Positions 34,634-45,760 of a stretch of 64,000 nucleotides of DNA are shown here, in pieces. The DNA comes from Piper betle (taxonomy: Eukaryota; Streptophyta; Magnoliopsida; Piperales; Piperaceae). The DNA lies in the NCBI GenBank assembly GCA_033002965.1, contig JAURVB010013273.1:43987-107986 (forward strand), written 5' to 3'. A program made the position numbers and the translations under genes. Each line of letters starts with the position of its first letter. Position 1 is the stretch's first letter. The notes beneath the pieces are model-generated. The model was not told the origin of the DNA. It saw nothing but the letters and a program-made list of their open reading frames with translations, and searched no databases.

Positions 34634-36457
34634 TGTAAAAACCATGATTTTTATTACAAGACTCAAACCTAAATATTATGAAATAAATATAGATGAACTG
34701 ATATGGTTGGTTATCAAGTCGACCGGTCATGGTTCGACTTAAGGTCACCTAGAAAATACCTATTCATGAATGGATGATGGGGTGTGAGAATTTAATGAAG
34801 GGGTCGTTGAACCTAGGAAATACCAATGGATGATGGGGTGTGAGAGTTTAATAAAGGGGCTCGTTGAACCTAAGAAATACCAATGGATAATGGGGTATGA
34901 GAATTTAATGGAGGGAATGGTTGAAGTGTATATATATGCAGGAGGAGGGAGTATTTCATCCCTCATCTCCGTCCCAGGCGACCTCCCCATTACTGTGTGA
35001 GTATTTCATCCCTCATCTTATTTGTTTCCATTAGGATTCTTGCATGCAAGGTTTGTTGAAGACGCCCTGCCAAGTTGCTAGATCTCCAGCGTCTTATGCA
35101 TGGGGTTCTTGTCGATTGCTTAGTTGTTTTGTAAATGGACATGTTAATAATTAAATTATCAATTAGATAATGGCTGGATAATTAATAATTATCATTAGAA
35201 TTGCTGAAAATTTAATAAGGAATGAAGACTAACATGAACTAATTACATCATTTAAAATTGATAGTATATTAGTCATGTAAGTTGCATGTAGGTTCATGCA
35301 AAATAAAATTATACTAATGTATAATTTTATGCCCTCATTCAGATTAGGGTTCACGGGTCACAGTCAGACGAAATCACAAGTCAGGTACGTATAATAGGTA
35401 GAACATCGTATTTTCCTTATTGGTAGCCTTGGTCGGCCTGAGCCCAGATTCGACCACCATGCACCGAGTGCAACCGGGGTCAAAGAATTGACTCAGTCCG
35501 ACACGGGGTCGTATTATGTGCGTAAATTGTGTAATGCATCGACATTGTTTTGGAGTAGTGATAGCCGCCCCATAAAAAGGCTACGGCCGGGGTGAGCGAG
35601 GCACAACGATTCCTCCATCGCACTGGAGTGCAGTGATAGCCTCCCCATAAAAAGGCTACGACCGGGGTGTGTGAGGCACTGGCACTAGAGTTGGCAGTGA
35701 GAGCTTCCCCACAAATGGGGTATAGCATTCACCTGAGTGCAGTGATAGCCTCCCCATAAAAAGGCTACGGCCACGGTGTGTGAGGCACTGGCACTAGAGT
35801 TGGCAGTGAGAGCTTCCCCACAAACGGGGTGTAGCATTCACCTGAGTGCAGTGATAGCCTCCCCATAAAAAGGCTACGGTCGGGGTGTGTGAGGCACTGG
35901 CACTAGAGTTGGCAGTGAGAGCATCCCCACAAACGGGGCATAGCAATCACCCGAGTGCAGTGATAGCTTTCCCACAAAAAGGCTACGGCCGGGGTGTACG
36001 AGGCACTGGCATTGGAGACGGTAGTGGTAGCCTCCCCACAAAAGGGCTACGGCCGGGGCGTGCGGATCACAACGGATACCTCCTCCACATTGTTTTGGAG
36101 TATAGCGGAATCGTTCCACCGCATATTAAAATAAACGTAAGGAAATAGTGGAATGTACTTGATTTGTTTTATCTATTATACTACTTAGTGTTGAAATCAC
36201 TAACGCGGAATTGCCTCCGCAGGTGTGCAGATACGAAATTAGGTGATTGACAACCAGGGCATGGAACAAGATAAATATGAGGACTCCTTTTTTATTTATT
36301 TGAGAAAATAAGTGTGGCTACTGGGAAACGATTTAAGACTGTGGAATCTTTATATATGTTTTTGTTAAAAAAAAAATGTTAGACATATTTGCTTAATTGT
36401 GAGTAACACCTGGCCAGCTAGGCCCACAATGTTGTGACAAATGGCCGGGTCGTTACA
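34634..36457 (+). repeat. TR-GAG 3' LTR
   Basis: 1824 bp. Three 56-bp units (34769, 34825, 34882) and four 109-bp units (35635, 35744, 35853, 35962). Same termini as the 5' LTR. Confidence 0.95.
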
Positions 36458-37556
36458 GGACCAGTGGGGCTTGACACTCTAAGAGTTGGTATAAAAATTA
36501 CCGAGTGCTAGCCCATGGATCATCTTGGTAAACAAGAACCACTACTGGGTTTGGGAAAATCATAAAGCAAATTATATTAGGCAAAAGACTCTCAAATTTT
36601 ATAGGGATGTTCTTGGGACACAACCTAAGGCATTAAAGAAGTTTATACAATTTCAACTCCATTTAAATATGGTTTTAGATTTTACATCACTAGTTAAAGA
36701 ACTAGGGTTTCACCCTGCGTTCCTACACACTCTAGAAAATTGGATTTGGTAACAATCAAAATAACTTTTAACTAATACCAAAACTTACATATTTCTAGTA
36801 GACAATTATTGAGTCCAATCATTATTTTTATAGATTTTTTGAAAACTTTTAATTAGCTCACTAAGGAGCACAATATCAAAGCATGGCAAGGCATACATAC
36901 TTCACAACAAACCCATTAAACTATTTGGGGTTAGACCCTTAAAGTGGATTGATTAGCTTGGTATTTTTACAAAAGAAACACAACAAGAATACCTACAATC
37001 ATGCAAGATATTGACATCAAAAACTTATATCCTGGCATAAAAATTGGGGAAAGGGGTGGCTAGGTCACAATGATCGTGAAAGCTATCACGTACCCCTACA
37101 TGATCGTACTTGACATAACAGATTAATGATATGCATGAAAGTTGTAGATCTATAATTCATGAAGCCAACATGATCAAAATCATGCAAACAGATTATCCAT
37201 AATGTGAGATGTGCATTTTACAATAAAACAGTGCAAGTCAATGATAGTCGATCATTTGAAAATGCACAACTATTTTTATAAATAGACAAAAATAATGATT
37301 TCAAGTCCTACGAATTCCTAGTATAGAGATCTACATGAAATAAATACAAAAAAATGTCCTACAATGCAGATCTGCACACAAGCAGCACAACTAACATGCA
37401 AAAGGAGGTAAAGGAGAAACCTTTACCTCAAATGATGCCTAGGGGAGGTATCCTTGGGCTTCCTACCCCAAGAACTTCAACCCTAGAGGCTAGGAAAGGC
37501 TTGGATAGGCTTGGGATGTCAAGGAGAGAGCAAAGAAGGGATGGAAGAAAGCTAGG

Positions 37557-37709
37557 TATAATGACCCGGCCTAAGGTGCAACATAATAGACTTAGTCATC
37601 TCTTCAGAAGTGGTCAACCGATGTCGAAAGTCTATAGTCTATTCCTCCTTATAAACAACATCTTACCCTAGTAGATATTAGATGTGGGACTAAGTTGAAG
37701 GATCTCACA
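37557..37709 (-). mobile_element. Solo TRIM LTR (minus strand)
   Basis: A single 153-bp TRIM LTR, TATAATGACCC to GATCTCACA on the plus strand. Flanks CTAGG (37552-37556) and CTGGG (37710-37714) form a target duplication with one change. It lies in the presumed U3/leader part of element B's LTR. Confidence 0.88.
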
Positions 37710-37774
37710 CTGGGAGTAAATGAGGGGTTAAACAAGAAAGGTGGACAGGTGAAAGGAACAAGGGAAGGCGGGTG

Positions 37775-37780
37775 TTTATA
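37775..37780 (-). promoter_or_regulatory. Element B LTR TATA box
   Basis: TATAAA on the minus strand (CTATAAACACC context), followed by a pyrimidine-rich leader; plausible LTR promoter. Confidence 0.5.
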
Positions 37781-38049
37781 GAAAAGGGAAAAACTACCAT
37801 CACTAGGGCACTGGCAGGGCACAAGGGCGTTGGCTTTTTTGATCAACTAGACAAAATGGCAAGACCTGCTGATGTCACAGGCATGGCATGGCCAAAAATA
37901 GGGCATGGTTTGGGCGCAAGGTGCCTCGCTGATGCCTTTGCACCAAAACCAAACCTAACCTGCAACAAGTCCCAGCACAAGGCACAACGGCGCCAGGAGG
38001 ATGCCTTTGGACTTTTTCTTGAATACGAGCGATAAGCCCGGGTTTTACA

Positions 38050-38062
38050 ACCTCTCCCACTT
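38050..38062 (-). promoter_or_regulatory. Element B polypurine tract (minus strand)
   Basis: AAGTGGGAGAGGT on the minus strand, directly before the LTR start at 38049. Confidence 0.85.
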
Positions 38063-38399
38063 AAGAAAATTCTGTCCTACAATTTGCCTAAGGAGGTACA
38101 CACACAACAATACTCCACAACATACAAACAACACTGAAATGATAGCACACACAACTAGGAAAGAAGCAAGGGAGGTGTGTGCCAATACCTTGTATCACCT
38201 TCCTCCAGAGGGAAGAGTCTAGGGAGGTATGGTCACATCTTGTCCCACGCTTCAAGGTGGCCTCCTCAACTCCCTAGCATGATTGAAGTGCCTTCCAAGA
38301 GGTACTTCCTTCCTACAGAGAGTCTTCACAAATCAGTAGAGAATTTGTGTAGCCTCTTCCTCCTAAGATAGTTGGGTCAGATATCAAACTCCTCATATT

Positions 38400-39304
38400 G
38401 TAGTCTGTGAGATCCATCCGGCATGTACATCTTTAGCATGGAGATATGAAATGCCGAATGTATGACCGGCAGACCTAGTTGAATAGCAAGCTAATAAGCT
38501 GCCTCGCTGACACGTCTGAGCACCCCAAATAGGCTAACATAACGTGGACTCAGCTTGTCCCCCCTCCCAAAGTATACACTGTCTTTGGTCGATGAGACTT
38601 TCAGCAAGATAAGATCCTCAAGGGCAAACCTAACGAACCTACATCACTGATCTAAGTGGCTGATAGTCTCTGCCAAATCAACTCAACCATCCTCTAGGGG
38701 CTCTGAAGCAACTCTGGCTCAAGTATCAATGACTCACCCCCTCTAACCAACATGTCAGTGATCTGCACGGCTTGCCATACAATACCTCAAAAGGTGTCAT
38801 CCCAATACTGGCCTAGTAATAGAAATTCCACCAAGGGTAGATAGGCTGTGGTGAACCTGGTATTGTACCAAGCTCTCTTTGGAAAGATCTTCAGAAGGAA
38901 GAGGTGAATCTAAGGTCCCAATCTAATTCAATCTCCTGGGGAACTCCATGAAGAATGACAATCTTGTCTCGGTACAAACTGACCATTGTTGATACTAGAT
39001 AGGTTATACGAATTGGGATAAAGTGCGCCGACTTCATCAACCTATCAACTATAAACCACACGATATCCATTTAACATCTAGGCAAGGGTAGATGAGTTGC
39101 AAAATCACATGTAATGAAATCCCATTACCACTTTGGCAGTGGAAACAGTTGCTACTAACCTCCAGGTCTCTGGTGCCCAATCTTGGCCTCCTGACTGACA
39201 AGATGTCTCGATAAAATGTTGAGGAAGTATTTCTTTAGGCTTGGCCACCATTAAGAATGACACAACTCATGATACACCTTCACTTAGTTCGGGTGCATTT
39301 TCAA
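38400..39304 (-). pseudogene. pol: Element B integrase core and C-terminal remnant
   Basis: Minus-strand remnant of Ty3/gypsy integrase. From 39304 downward: a worn zinc-finger region, then IVWFIVDRLMKSAHFIP (first core aspartate region, about 39060), a SLYRDKIVILHGVPQ block (about 38960), GMTPFEVLYGKPCRS (about 38770-38815), and C-terminal pieces. Stops and frame changes are frequent. The downstream part to the polypurine tract (38063-38400) has no block I can name. The upstream continuation is across the solo LTR, at 42217-42550. Confidence 0.75.
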
Positions 39305-39309
39305 CCTTG

Positions 39310-42211
39310 TGTAAAACCTGTAACTCGAGTCAGAGTTTTACGTTACCAAACCAGTCGGCTCAACCGTTGTTTTGAGTCGAGTCAGTTTCATGAACCGCAT
39401 GCTGAGTCGAGGCCAGCCGTGAGTTATGAGTGATGAGAGTCAGGTGTACCTGAATATATGATGATAACATTGAAAAGATGGTGAGAAATAAGTTATCAGA
39501 ATATATAAAAGTATGCAGTATTTTCCTTTTTATGTATTTGATCGTAGAGATAGTTTAGGCCGAATAACGCATTAGGACGCGTTAGATCATATTCGGGTGG
39601 GTTATTAGTTATAGAGCATGTCATATGGATGTTGTTGTGTTTGTTTTATTTGTGGGATTTTTCCATATTTTTCTAGATTTTTTTTTAGGATTTATTACTA
39701 ACTAGTTATTATTTTGACTCGAGTAAGAATTGAGTCAATACTTATCTACGACATTGCCACCGAGTTATTTCTTCCCCCTCCCGACACCTTCCTCACCCCA
39801 AACCCTAGCCGCTGCCATTGTGTTTGTCGTCGGAGCTACCGTCGACACCGCCCTGCCTCTGATTGACGCTGCCCCGCCCCGTTGTGCTGTCACCGTGCCT
39901 CCCCGACGTGTTGTCGCCATGCCTCCCCGACCAACCCCGGCCACCGTCTTGCCGGGATGACGCCGGAATCGCCCCACAAGCCGCGATGCTCCCCTTGTCA
40001 ATTCGCTACCGTCCGGGCCACGCTGCCATCGCTTTGACCCTGACGAACTCCCCCTTGACCTCCCCGACATTTCCACCTTACCTATCCCTGCCGTCGAAGT
40101 CAGCCGTGGGCCTGATCGGAGAGACTGGCTGCCTCGACTGAACTCGACGCCAACGCTGGTAGTCATCACTGCCACGGTCACCCTTGCCATCACCACCATT
40201 GGGATGAGCTGGCCGAGCCGGTGCTAACCCTTACCCCCGGTTGCCCCACCGGAACAGTTGCCAGAAAATCGTCGGGACGGTCACCAAAAAACCGCCGGAA
40301 GTTGCCAGAAAACCGAATTCACCAAAATTTGTCAGAAATCACCCGATCTTCCGTCGAATCCCTTTGATCGAACCCTATCAAACTTCGGATACCATAGGGT
40401 GCCGAATTTGAGCCACGAATCACTCGAGGTATAATTTATTCTAATTTAGTTATTTAAAGGTACTGATTATTAGAATTGCATGCCAGGATTGGTAAATTGT
40501 GTGTTGTAATTATATGTATATAAATGTAGACTTGATTAAGGATAAAATATGAAATTTGTTTGATTGAGTGGTGTTAAAAATGGAAGCTAAGAAACTAATT
40601 GGGGTAACTGAGTAATAATCATGATCTAATGCAAACTAGCCTAAGTAGACTTGCTAGAATCGACATAGGTTGATGTGTTGTGATTGATGTGTGATGGATG
40701 TATGCATGATATAGGATGTATGACTACATCATGGGCGGATGTTAGTATTTAGTTTTGATGTGCAGGTAGGAGTAGGAGCTCGTCGCCTAGGCACAAGGAC
40801 CCGATTGGAGCTTCTACCAGGTCCGTTTAGCACTCATTCTCTATTTTACGCTATTCTATTGTGTATTTGATCTATCATGTGCAGGATGAGTTAAGTGGCA
40901 TTTTATCGGATCCCACTTAACTCTGGCCGTTTAGCCAATATTTTTTCCGAATAAATAACCCTCGAGGATGAGATCCCTCTAGTTAGTCTTCGAAATTAAG
41001 ATCCACCACAAGTTGCCTTCGGGCCTATTGTATAAATCCTAACCCAGGCCTATATATGTATAGTTTTCGTGTTTTCGGTGAGAGATGTAATGAGGGTTAC
41101 TGACGGACACGCCTTCAGATAGGGCGTGTGCACAGAAGGCTATGAAGCTGGGGAGAACCCACTTCATTCCCGAAGGATCCGGACAACTCGACCTTTGAAT
41201 TCCTCAAACCTAGAGAAGTATGGAGGTTTATGGGTACTGCAATGCAGCACATGTCTAGGCTTGTGGTTCAAAGGGTACTAAAGGTAACTGCTTGAGAGTG
41301 CTCGGCCTTCGTGCTTAAGGCTAAGAGTAATATGGAGGGTGTAGAGGGCGGAAAGGAATGAGATTTGATGTGAGAAGCGATAGAGAAATGGCCAAGGTAT
41401 GAAAATGAGAAGGAAAGGGGGACACTGTCGACCCGAGGGTGATGGCTCGATGGCGACAGCTCCCATATATGCCTTGATGAGAGTTCTTGAGGAAGTATAT
41501 GGTTTTCATTCAACAGGAGAGTTTGTTCTCCTGTGCCAGATTGATATTAGTTATTTTCTGGGCTGGTAACACTCGTTACTAATGGTTATTCTATATATAT
41601 GTAGGTGAGAAATGCGAGGGATGAAAGTTGTCGGGACTGTAGAGGAGCAGCACGGAATCGCACACACATATACCTACCGTGTGTAATGTATAATGATGGT
41701 GCGTGAATGCTATGTGAATGATAATTATGATGTGTTTGTATGTATGAATTGCTTATTATAAAACAAACGGATAAATGTGAATGAGTAGGGAGCCTTGGAG
41801 TTCAGACTCGGCTCAGATGAAAACAAATGAGATAATGATGAGATGCCATGGTAGATTGTTATGTATTATATTGTTTTGATAAAGTATTTATATACCCTTG
41901 TTGTGGAAAGGTTGGTCCTCATTGCACTTTTAGCGGAAACTCTATCCATATTTTTTAGATATATTTATTTATTTTCTTTTGGTTTCTCATTTATTATTTT
42001 GACTTGTTTTTGTTTGTACGTCATGACATGTATGTAGGACAACATTAGAACCCAATTGTTCCCATTCATGCATTTCATGTTTGCATCTCCATCTTAAGAC
42101 GCTGAGGGCAGATCTGAGTCGGCTTAACTAAACCTAGTAGATTAGCGAACAGTTCGGTTGCCGGTGACATTTTTGGGTCAGTTCACGGGTGAGCCAAAAC
42201 GGGGTGTTACA
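39310..42211 (+). mobile_element. 2.9-kb solo LTR related to element A
   Basis: TGTAAAACCTG to GGGGTGTTACA with exact 5-bp target duplication CCTTG (39305-39309 and 42212-42216). No primer site follows; element B's integrase continues on the other side. It includes a GC-rich block (about 39755-40430) after the CTCGAGT motif, the GGAGCTTCTACCAGGTCCG word (about 40808) and the core block (about 40885-41065). The frames in the GC-rich block are not convincing genes. It may be the best preserved LTR of the family here, because both ends and the target duplication are intact. Confidence 0.93.
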
Positions 42212-42216
42212 CCTTG

Positions 42217-43278
42217 AATAGTGGACCTTGTGAAGGAAGTCCTCACAAAATCTAGATGTAATGGCAAATTTGGAACATATAGCTGTACTCTAATCCTGTA
42301 CATGCCCTCTAGATCTCTAACCAACTTGGAATAAGTCCCCTATACAAACTACTGCTTAGGTAATTGATCATCTACCTATGATTGTCTGATATAGTTTGTT
42401 ATGGTTGAACTAATAGTAAGTCTCATGAACATTGCCATAGGGCATCAGTCTACCACATCATCTCTCTGGTCCTCATACTAGATATCCATAGCTACCAATG
42501 TGGCTCCCTATGCAACAGGCCTCCTGATCAGGGCATTTTCCATGACATATGCCTTGCCATGGTGGTAGATGATGTCAATGTCATAACCTGCGAGGGACTC
42601 TAGCCACCTACGTTGTTTGCTGTTCAAATCCTTATGGGTGAAGAAGTACTCTAAGCTCTTATGATCTGTGAAGAGCTGAAAGGACACTCTATATGGATAT
42701 TGTCTTCATATTCGCAGGGCAAACATGACTGTTGCAATTTCCAAGACATGTGTCAAATAGTTCTATTCATTAACTTTTAGCTATTGGGATGCATATGCAA
42801 TAATCACTCTGCCCCTCTGCATCATAACACAGCCAAGTCAAGTGCCAAACACATTGCTGCACACAACAAAATCCTCATGGCCATCTTGTAGTCTAAGCAC
42901 TTGAGTTGTAGTGAGTCTTTCATTCGGAACTCAAAAACTCTGCTCATATGAATCAGTCCACACAAAGTGCTTCCCCTTCCTTGTCAGCCGTGTGAGAGGG
43001 GTAGCTAAGGAAGAAAAACCTTGTATGAACCTCCTATAATATCTGGCCAATTTGAGGAAACTTTGTATCTCTATAGCTATGGTAGGGTGTTCCCATCTAA
43101 GAACAGCCTCAACCTTAGCTAGATCAATCGCGATTCCAGCCATTGACACAACATGACTAGATAATACAACCTTGGTCAATGAAAACTCACACCTGGAAAT
43201 TTTCATACAAGCGGTGCTCATGTAGAGTTTGCAAAGCAATCTTCAAGTGTGTTTCATACTCCTCTCTGGACCTCAAGT
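42217..43278 (-). pseudogene. pol: Element B RT end, RNase H and integrase start
   Basis: On the minus strand the part after the TRIM array resumes with an RSREEYETHLKIALQTLHEHRLYENF block (about 43270-43190), then IDLAKVEAVLRWEHP, FLKLARYYRRFIQGFSSLATPLTRLTRKGK and FVWTDSYEQSF (43239-42931). RNase H words follow, with a TDHKSLEYFFTHKDLN-like block at about 42630-42670. The stretch 42217-42550 is the region between RNase H and integrase. The longest frame is 102 residues, and stops separate the rest. The solo LTR interrupts it at 42211. Confidence 0.85.
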
Positions 43279-43283
43279 AGATC

Positions 43284-44584
43284 TGTGAGATCCCTCAACT
43301 TAGTCCCACATCTAATACCTACTGGGAGAAGATCCTGTTTATAATTGAGAATGGACTATAGATCTTTAACTTCCGGGGTACCCATTTTAAAGAAATGACT
43401 TAGCCCATTACGTTGTACTTTGGGCTGGGTCGTTACAAATGGTATCAGAGCCGACCTAGTTCCGTGTTAGATGGTGGGATGGACTAAGGATGTTGGCTAG
43501 GCTGCCGGTCACGGGCCAGAAAGGTCGTGGGCTGGGGTTAGCAACAGGCCAAGACTAGAAACGTTGGCTAGGCTGCCAGTCACGGGCCAGAAAGGACGTG
43601 GGTTGGGGTTAGCAACGGGCCAAGAATAGGCATTTTGGGGACGAAATTTCCTAAGGCGGGTGGATTGTGAGATCCCTCAACTTAGTCCCACATCTAATAC
43701 CTACTGGGAGAAGATCCTGTTTATAAGTGGGAATGGACTAGAGATCTTTAACTTCCGGGGCACCCATTGTAAAGAAATGACTTAGCCCATTACGTTGCAC
43801 TTTGGGCTGGGTCGTTACAAATGGTATCAGAGCCAGGTTGGTTCCGTGTTAGATGGTGGAATGGACTAGGGACGTTGGCTAGGCTGCCGGTCACGGGCCA
43901 AAAAAGGTCGTGGGCTGGGGTTAGCAACGGGCCAAGACTAGAAACGTTGGCTAGGCTGCCGGTCACGGGCCAAAAAGGACGTGGGCTGGGGCTAGCAATG
44001 GGCCAATAATAGGCATTTCGGGGACGAAATTTCCTAAGGTGGGTGGATTGTGAGATCCCTCAACTTAGTCTCACATCTAATACCTACTGGGAGAAGATCC
44101 TGTTTATAAGTGGGAATGGACTATAGATCTTTAACTTTCGGGGTACCCATTTTAAAGAAATGACTTAGCCCATTACGTTGCACTTTGGGCTGGGTCGTTA
44201 CAAATGGTATCAGAGCCGACCTGGTTCCGTATTAGATGGTGGGATGGACTGGGGACGTTAGCTAGGCTGCCGGTCACGGGCCAGAAAGGTCGTGGGCTGG
44301 GGTTAGCAACGGGCCAAGACTAGAAACGTTGGCTAGGCTGCCGGTCACGGGCCAGAAAGGACGTGGGTTGGGGCTAGCAACGGGCCAAGAATAGGCATTT
44401 CGGGGACGAAATTTCCTAAGGTGGGTGGATTGTGAGATCCCTCAACTTAGTCCCACATCTAATACCTACTGGGAGAAGATCCTGTTTATAAGTGGGAATG
44501 GACTATAGATCTTTAACTTCCGGGGTACCCATTGTAAAGAAATCACTTAGCCCATTACGTTGCACTTTGGGCTGGGTCGTTACA
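43284..44584 (+). mobile_element. Tandem TRIM array: four LTRs, three interiors
   Basis: LTRs 43284-43437, 43666-43819, 44049-44202 and 44431-44584, each exactly 154 bp. Interiors are 228, 229 and 228 bp. Exact target duplication AGATC (43279-43283 and 44585-44589) encloses the whole array, so it entered once or grew after one insertion. Each interior has TGGTATCAGAGCC (for example 43440-43452), a 71-bp internal duplication, GGGGACGAAAT and a purine tract. Units alternate: LTRs 1 and 3 share CCATTTTAAAG while LTRs 2 and 4 share CCATTGTAAAG; interiors 1 and 3 start GCCGACC and interior 2 GCCAGGTT. It lies in element B's RT just after the VDD motif. Confidence 0.96.
43492..43633 (+). repeat. 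71-bp duplication inside the TRIM interior
   Basis: Units 43492-43562 and 43563-43633 (GTTGGCTAGGCTGCC...). Repeated in the other two interiors of the array but single in the TRIM at 11021-11482, which accounts for its shorter interior (158 versus 228 bp). Confidence 0.9.
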
Positions 44585-44589
44585 AGATC

Positions 44590-45100
44590 AAAATGTCATC
44601 AACCAAAAATATCATTAAATGATCCCTACATAATTGAAACACCCAGTTCATGAGATCCGAATGCTACTAGTGTGTTACACAAACAAAAAGGTAAGACAAA
44701 GAACTCATATACTGAAGGCTTTCTTCAGCACATCCCCTCTCATATCCTCAACTAATGATAGCTGGATCAAAGATCAATTTTCCAATACACTGTAGCCCCT
44801 CCAAGTTGATTAACAAATCATCTATCGTTGGGAGGGATAACGGCTTTTCACCGTCACCTGGTTGAGCATTCTGTAGTTAATGCAAAGCCTCAGACTACTA
44901 TCCTTTTTCCTGACAAAAAGGACTAGAGTGCCCCAATATGAGATACTTAGCCAGATGAAACCTTGCTCCAACAACTCTTATAACTCAGTCTTGAACTTCT
45001 TGAGCTCATGTGGTGCCATCCGATATGGTGCCCTGTAGATAGGCGTGGTATTGGGAACCAAGTCAATGGCAAACTCCACCTCCCTATCTTGTGCTAGTCC
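44590..45100 (-). pseudogene. pol: Element B reverse transcriptase N-terminal part
   Basis: Minus-strand RT blocks: [29 protein letters not shown] (about 45075-44990), [47 protein letters not shown] (about 44940-44840), and after a decayed stretch the VDDI motif close to 44590, where the TRIM array splits the gene. This is the same chromovirus-type RT as element A but on the other strand and with different lesions. Confidence 0.85.
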
Positions 45101-45222
45101 AAAAACCTTATCTAGAACACGTTAGTAAATCCACTAAGCACTTGGAATCTGGGCTAACTCTGATACTGACTACTAGCCTAAAGCTATCACAATGGCAAGG
45201 AAGACCTCACAACCCCGCTCAA

Positions 45223-45760
45223 TCAGTCCTTGCGCCACTGAAATGAGATCAGATATCTACCTCTATCTCTACCTCTGCCGTGGAATGCAATCTGCACATT
45301 TTGCTTAAGTCTGAGTTGGACCTTCTTTTTCTGATAGTCTATCAATGCATGGTGCTGTGTCATCCAATCCATGCCAAATATTGCGTTGAACTCACTCATC
45401 AGCAACACTGTAAAATCAGTCAATAGGATATGCTATTGGATAAGCACAATGACATGCCTCAGACATACTCCAGTGGTGAGAATGGATCTAATAGGAGTCG
45501 ACACAACCAAATCATAGCATAGATCCTCTACTAAACACACTGCCAATGCTATCTACGAATGTCTTGGCTATGAAAGTATGTGTGCTACCAAAATCATACA
45601 TTGCAGTTGCATGAGCAAAATAGACATGTAAGGTACCTATGATCACTACAACATCCTTGACTGCCTCCTCAACAGTACAAGCATATACCCTACCTTGCTG
45701 ATGTGGCATAGTATCCTGCCTTGCTGCTTTGGCATAGCATCCTGAATCTGGCCATCAACC
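45223..45760 (-). pseudogene. pol: Element B protease region
   Basis: Minus strand. 45709-45512 encodes QGRVYACTVEEAVKDVVVIIGTLHVYFAHATAMYDFGSTHTFIAKTFV. The DFGSTHTFI block matches the aspartic protease site of gypsy elements (usually D-S/T-G), with phenylalanine before the glycine. 45423-45223 continues with FNAIFGMDWMTQHHALIDYQKKKVQL, the typical GMDWL block after the protease. Frame changes separate the two. Gag is absent: the plus-strand LTR at 46011 cuts it off just upstream. Confidence 0.85.

Larger units (their letters stand above)
31220..36457 (+). mobile_element. TR-GAG: gag-only Ty3/gypsy retrotransposon
   Basis: A complete element with exact 5-bp target duplication GGACC (31215-31219 and 36458-36462). 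5' LTR 31220-33221 (2002 bp), primer site 33224-33235, one gag reading frame, polypurine tract 34621-34633 and 3' LTR 34634-36457 (1824 bp). The interior is only 1412 bp and has no protease, RT, RNase H or integrase. Gag-only LTR elements have been described in plants as TR-GAGs. Replication must use a partner's polymerase and integrase. The LTR length difference (178 bp) is explained mainly by one extra 109-bp unit and one extra 56-bp unit in the 5' LTR. Inserted in element B's 3' LTR. Confidence 0.95.
28887..38049 (-). mobile_element. Element B, 3' LTR (minus strand) with nested insertions
   Basis: On the minus strand the LTR begins TGTAAAACCC at 38049, directly after a polypurine tract, and runs toward lower coordinates. 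A U3-like part has a TATAAA (37775-37780) followed by a pyrimidine-rich leader. The family core block is at about 30300-30420 (minus), and a possible end TGTAATGGCCC lies at 28887; an alternative end is 29388. Nested are a TR-GAG element (31220-36457), a TRIM (30625-31032) and a solo TRIM LTR (37557-37709). Removing them leaves roughly 3.3 kb, long but plausible for this family. The lower boundary is the uncertain part. Confidence 0.55.

Noticed and set aside
39730..40199. Overlapping proline/alanine-rich and arginine-rich frames in the solo LTR
   Set aside because: Found in the GC-rich LTR block, on both strands, with no start context or domain; not shared with related LTRs.
43284..44584. 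Cassandra-type TRIM (LTR with 5S rRNA promoter)
   Set aside because: The LTR has no recognisable 5S rRNA internal promoter sequence and different termini.
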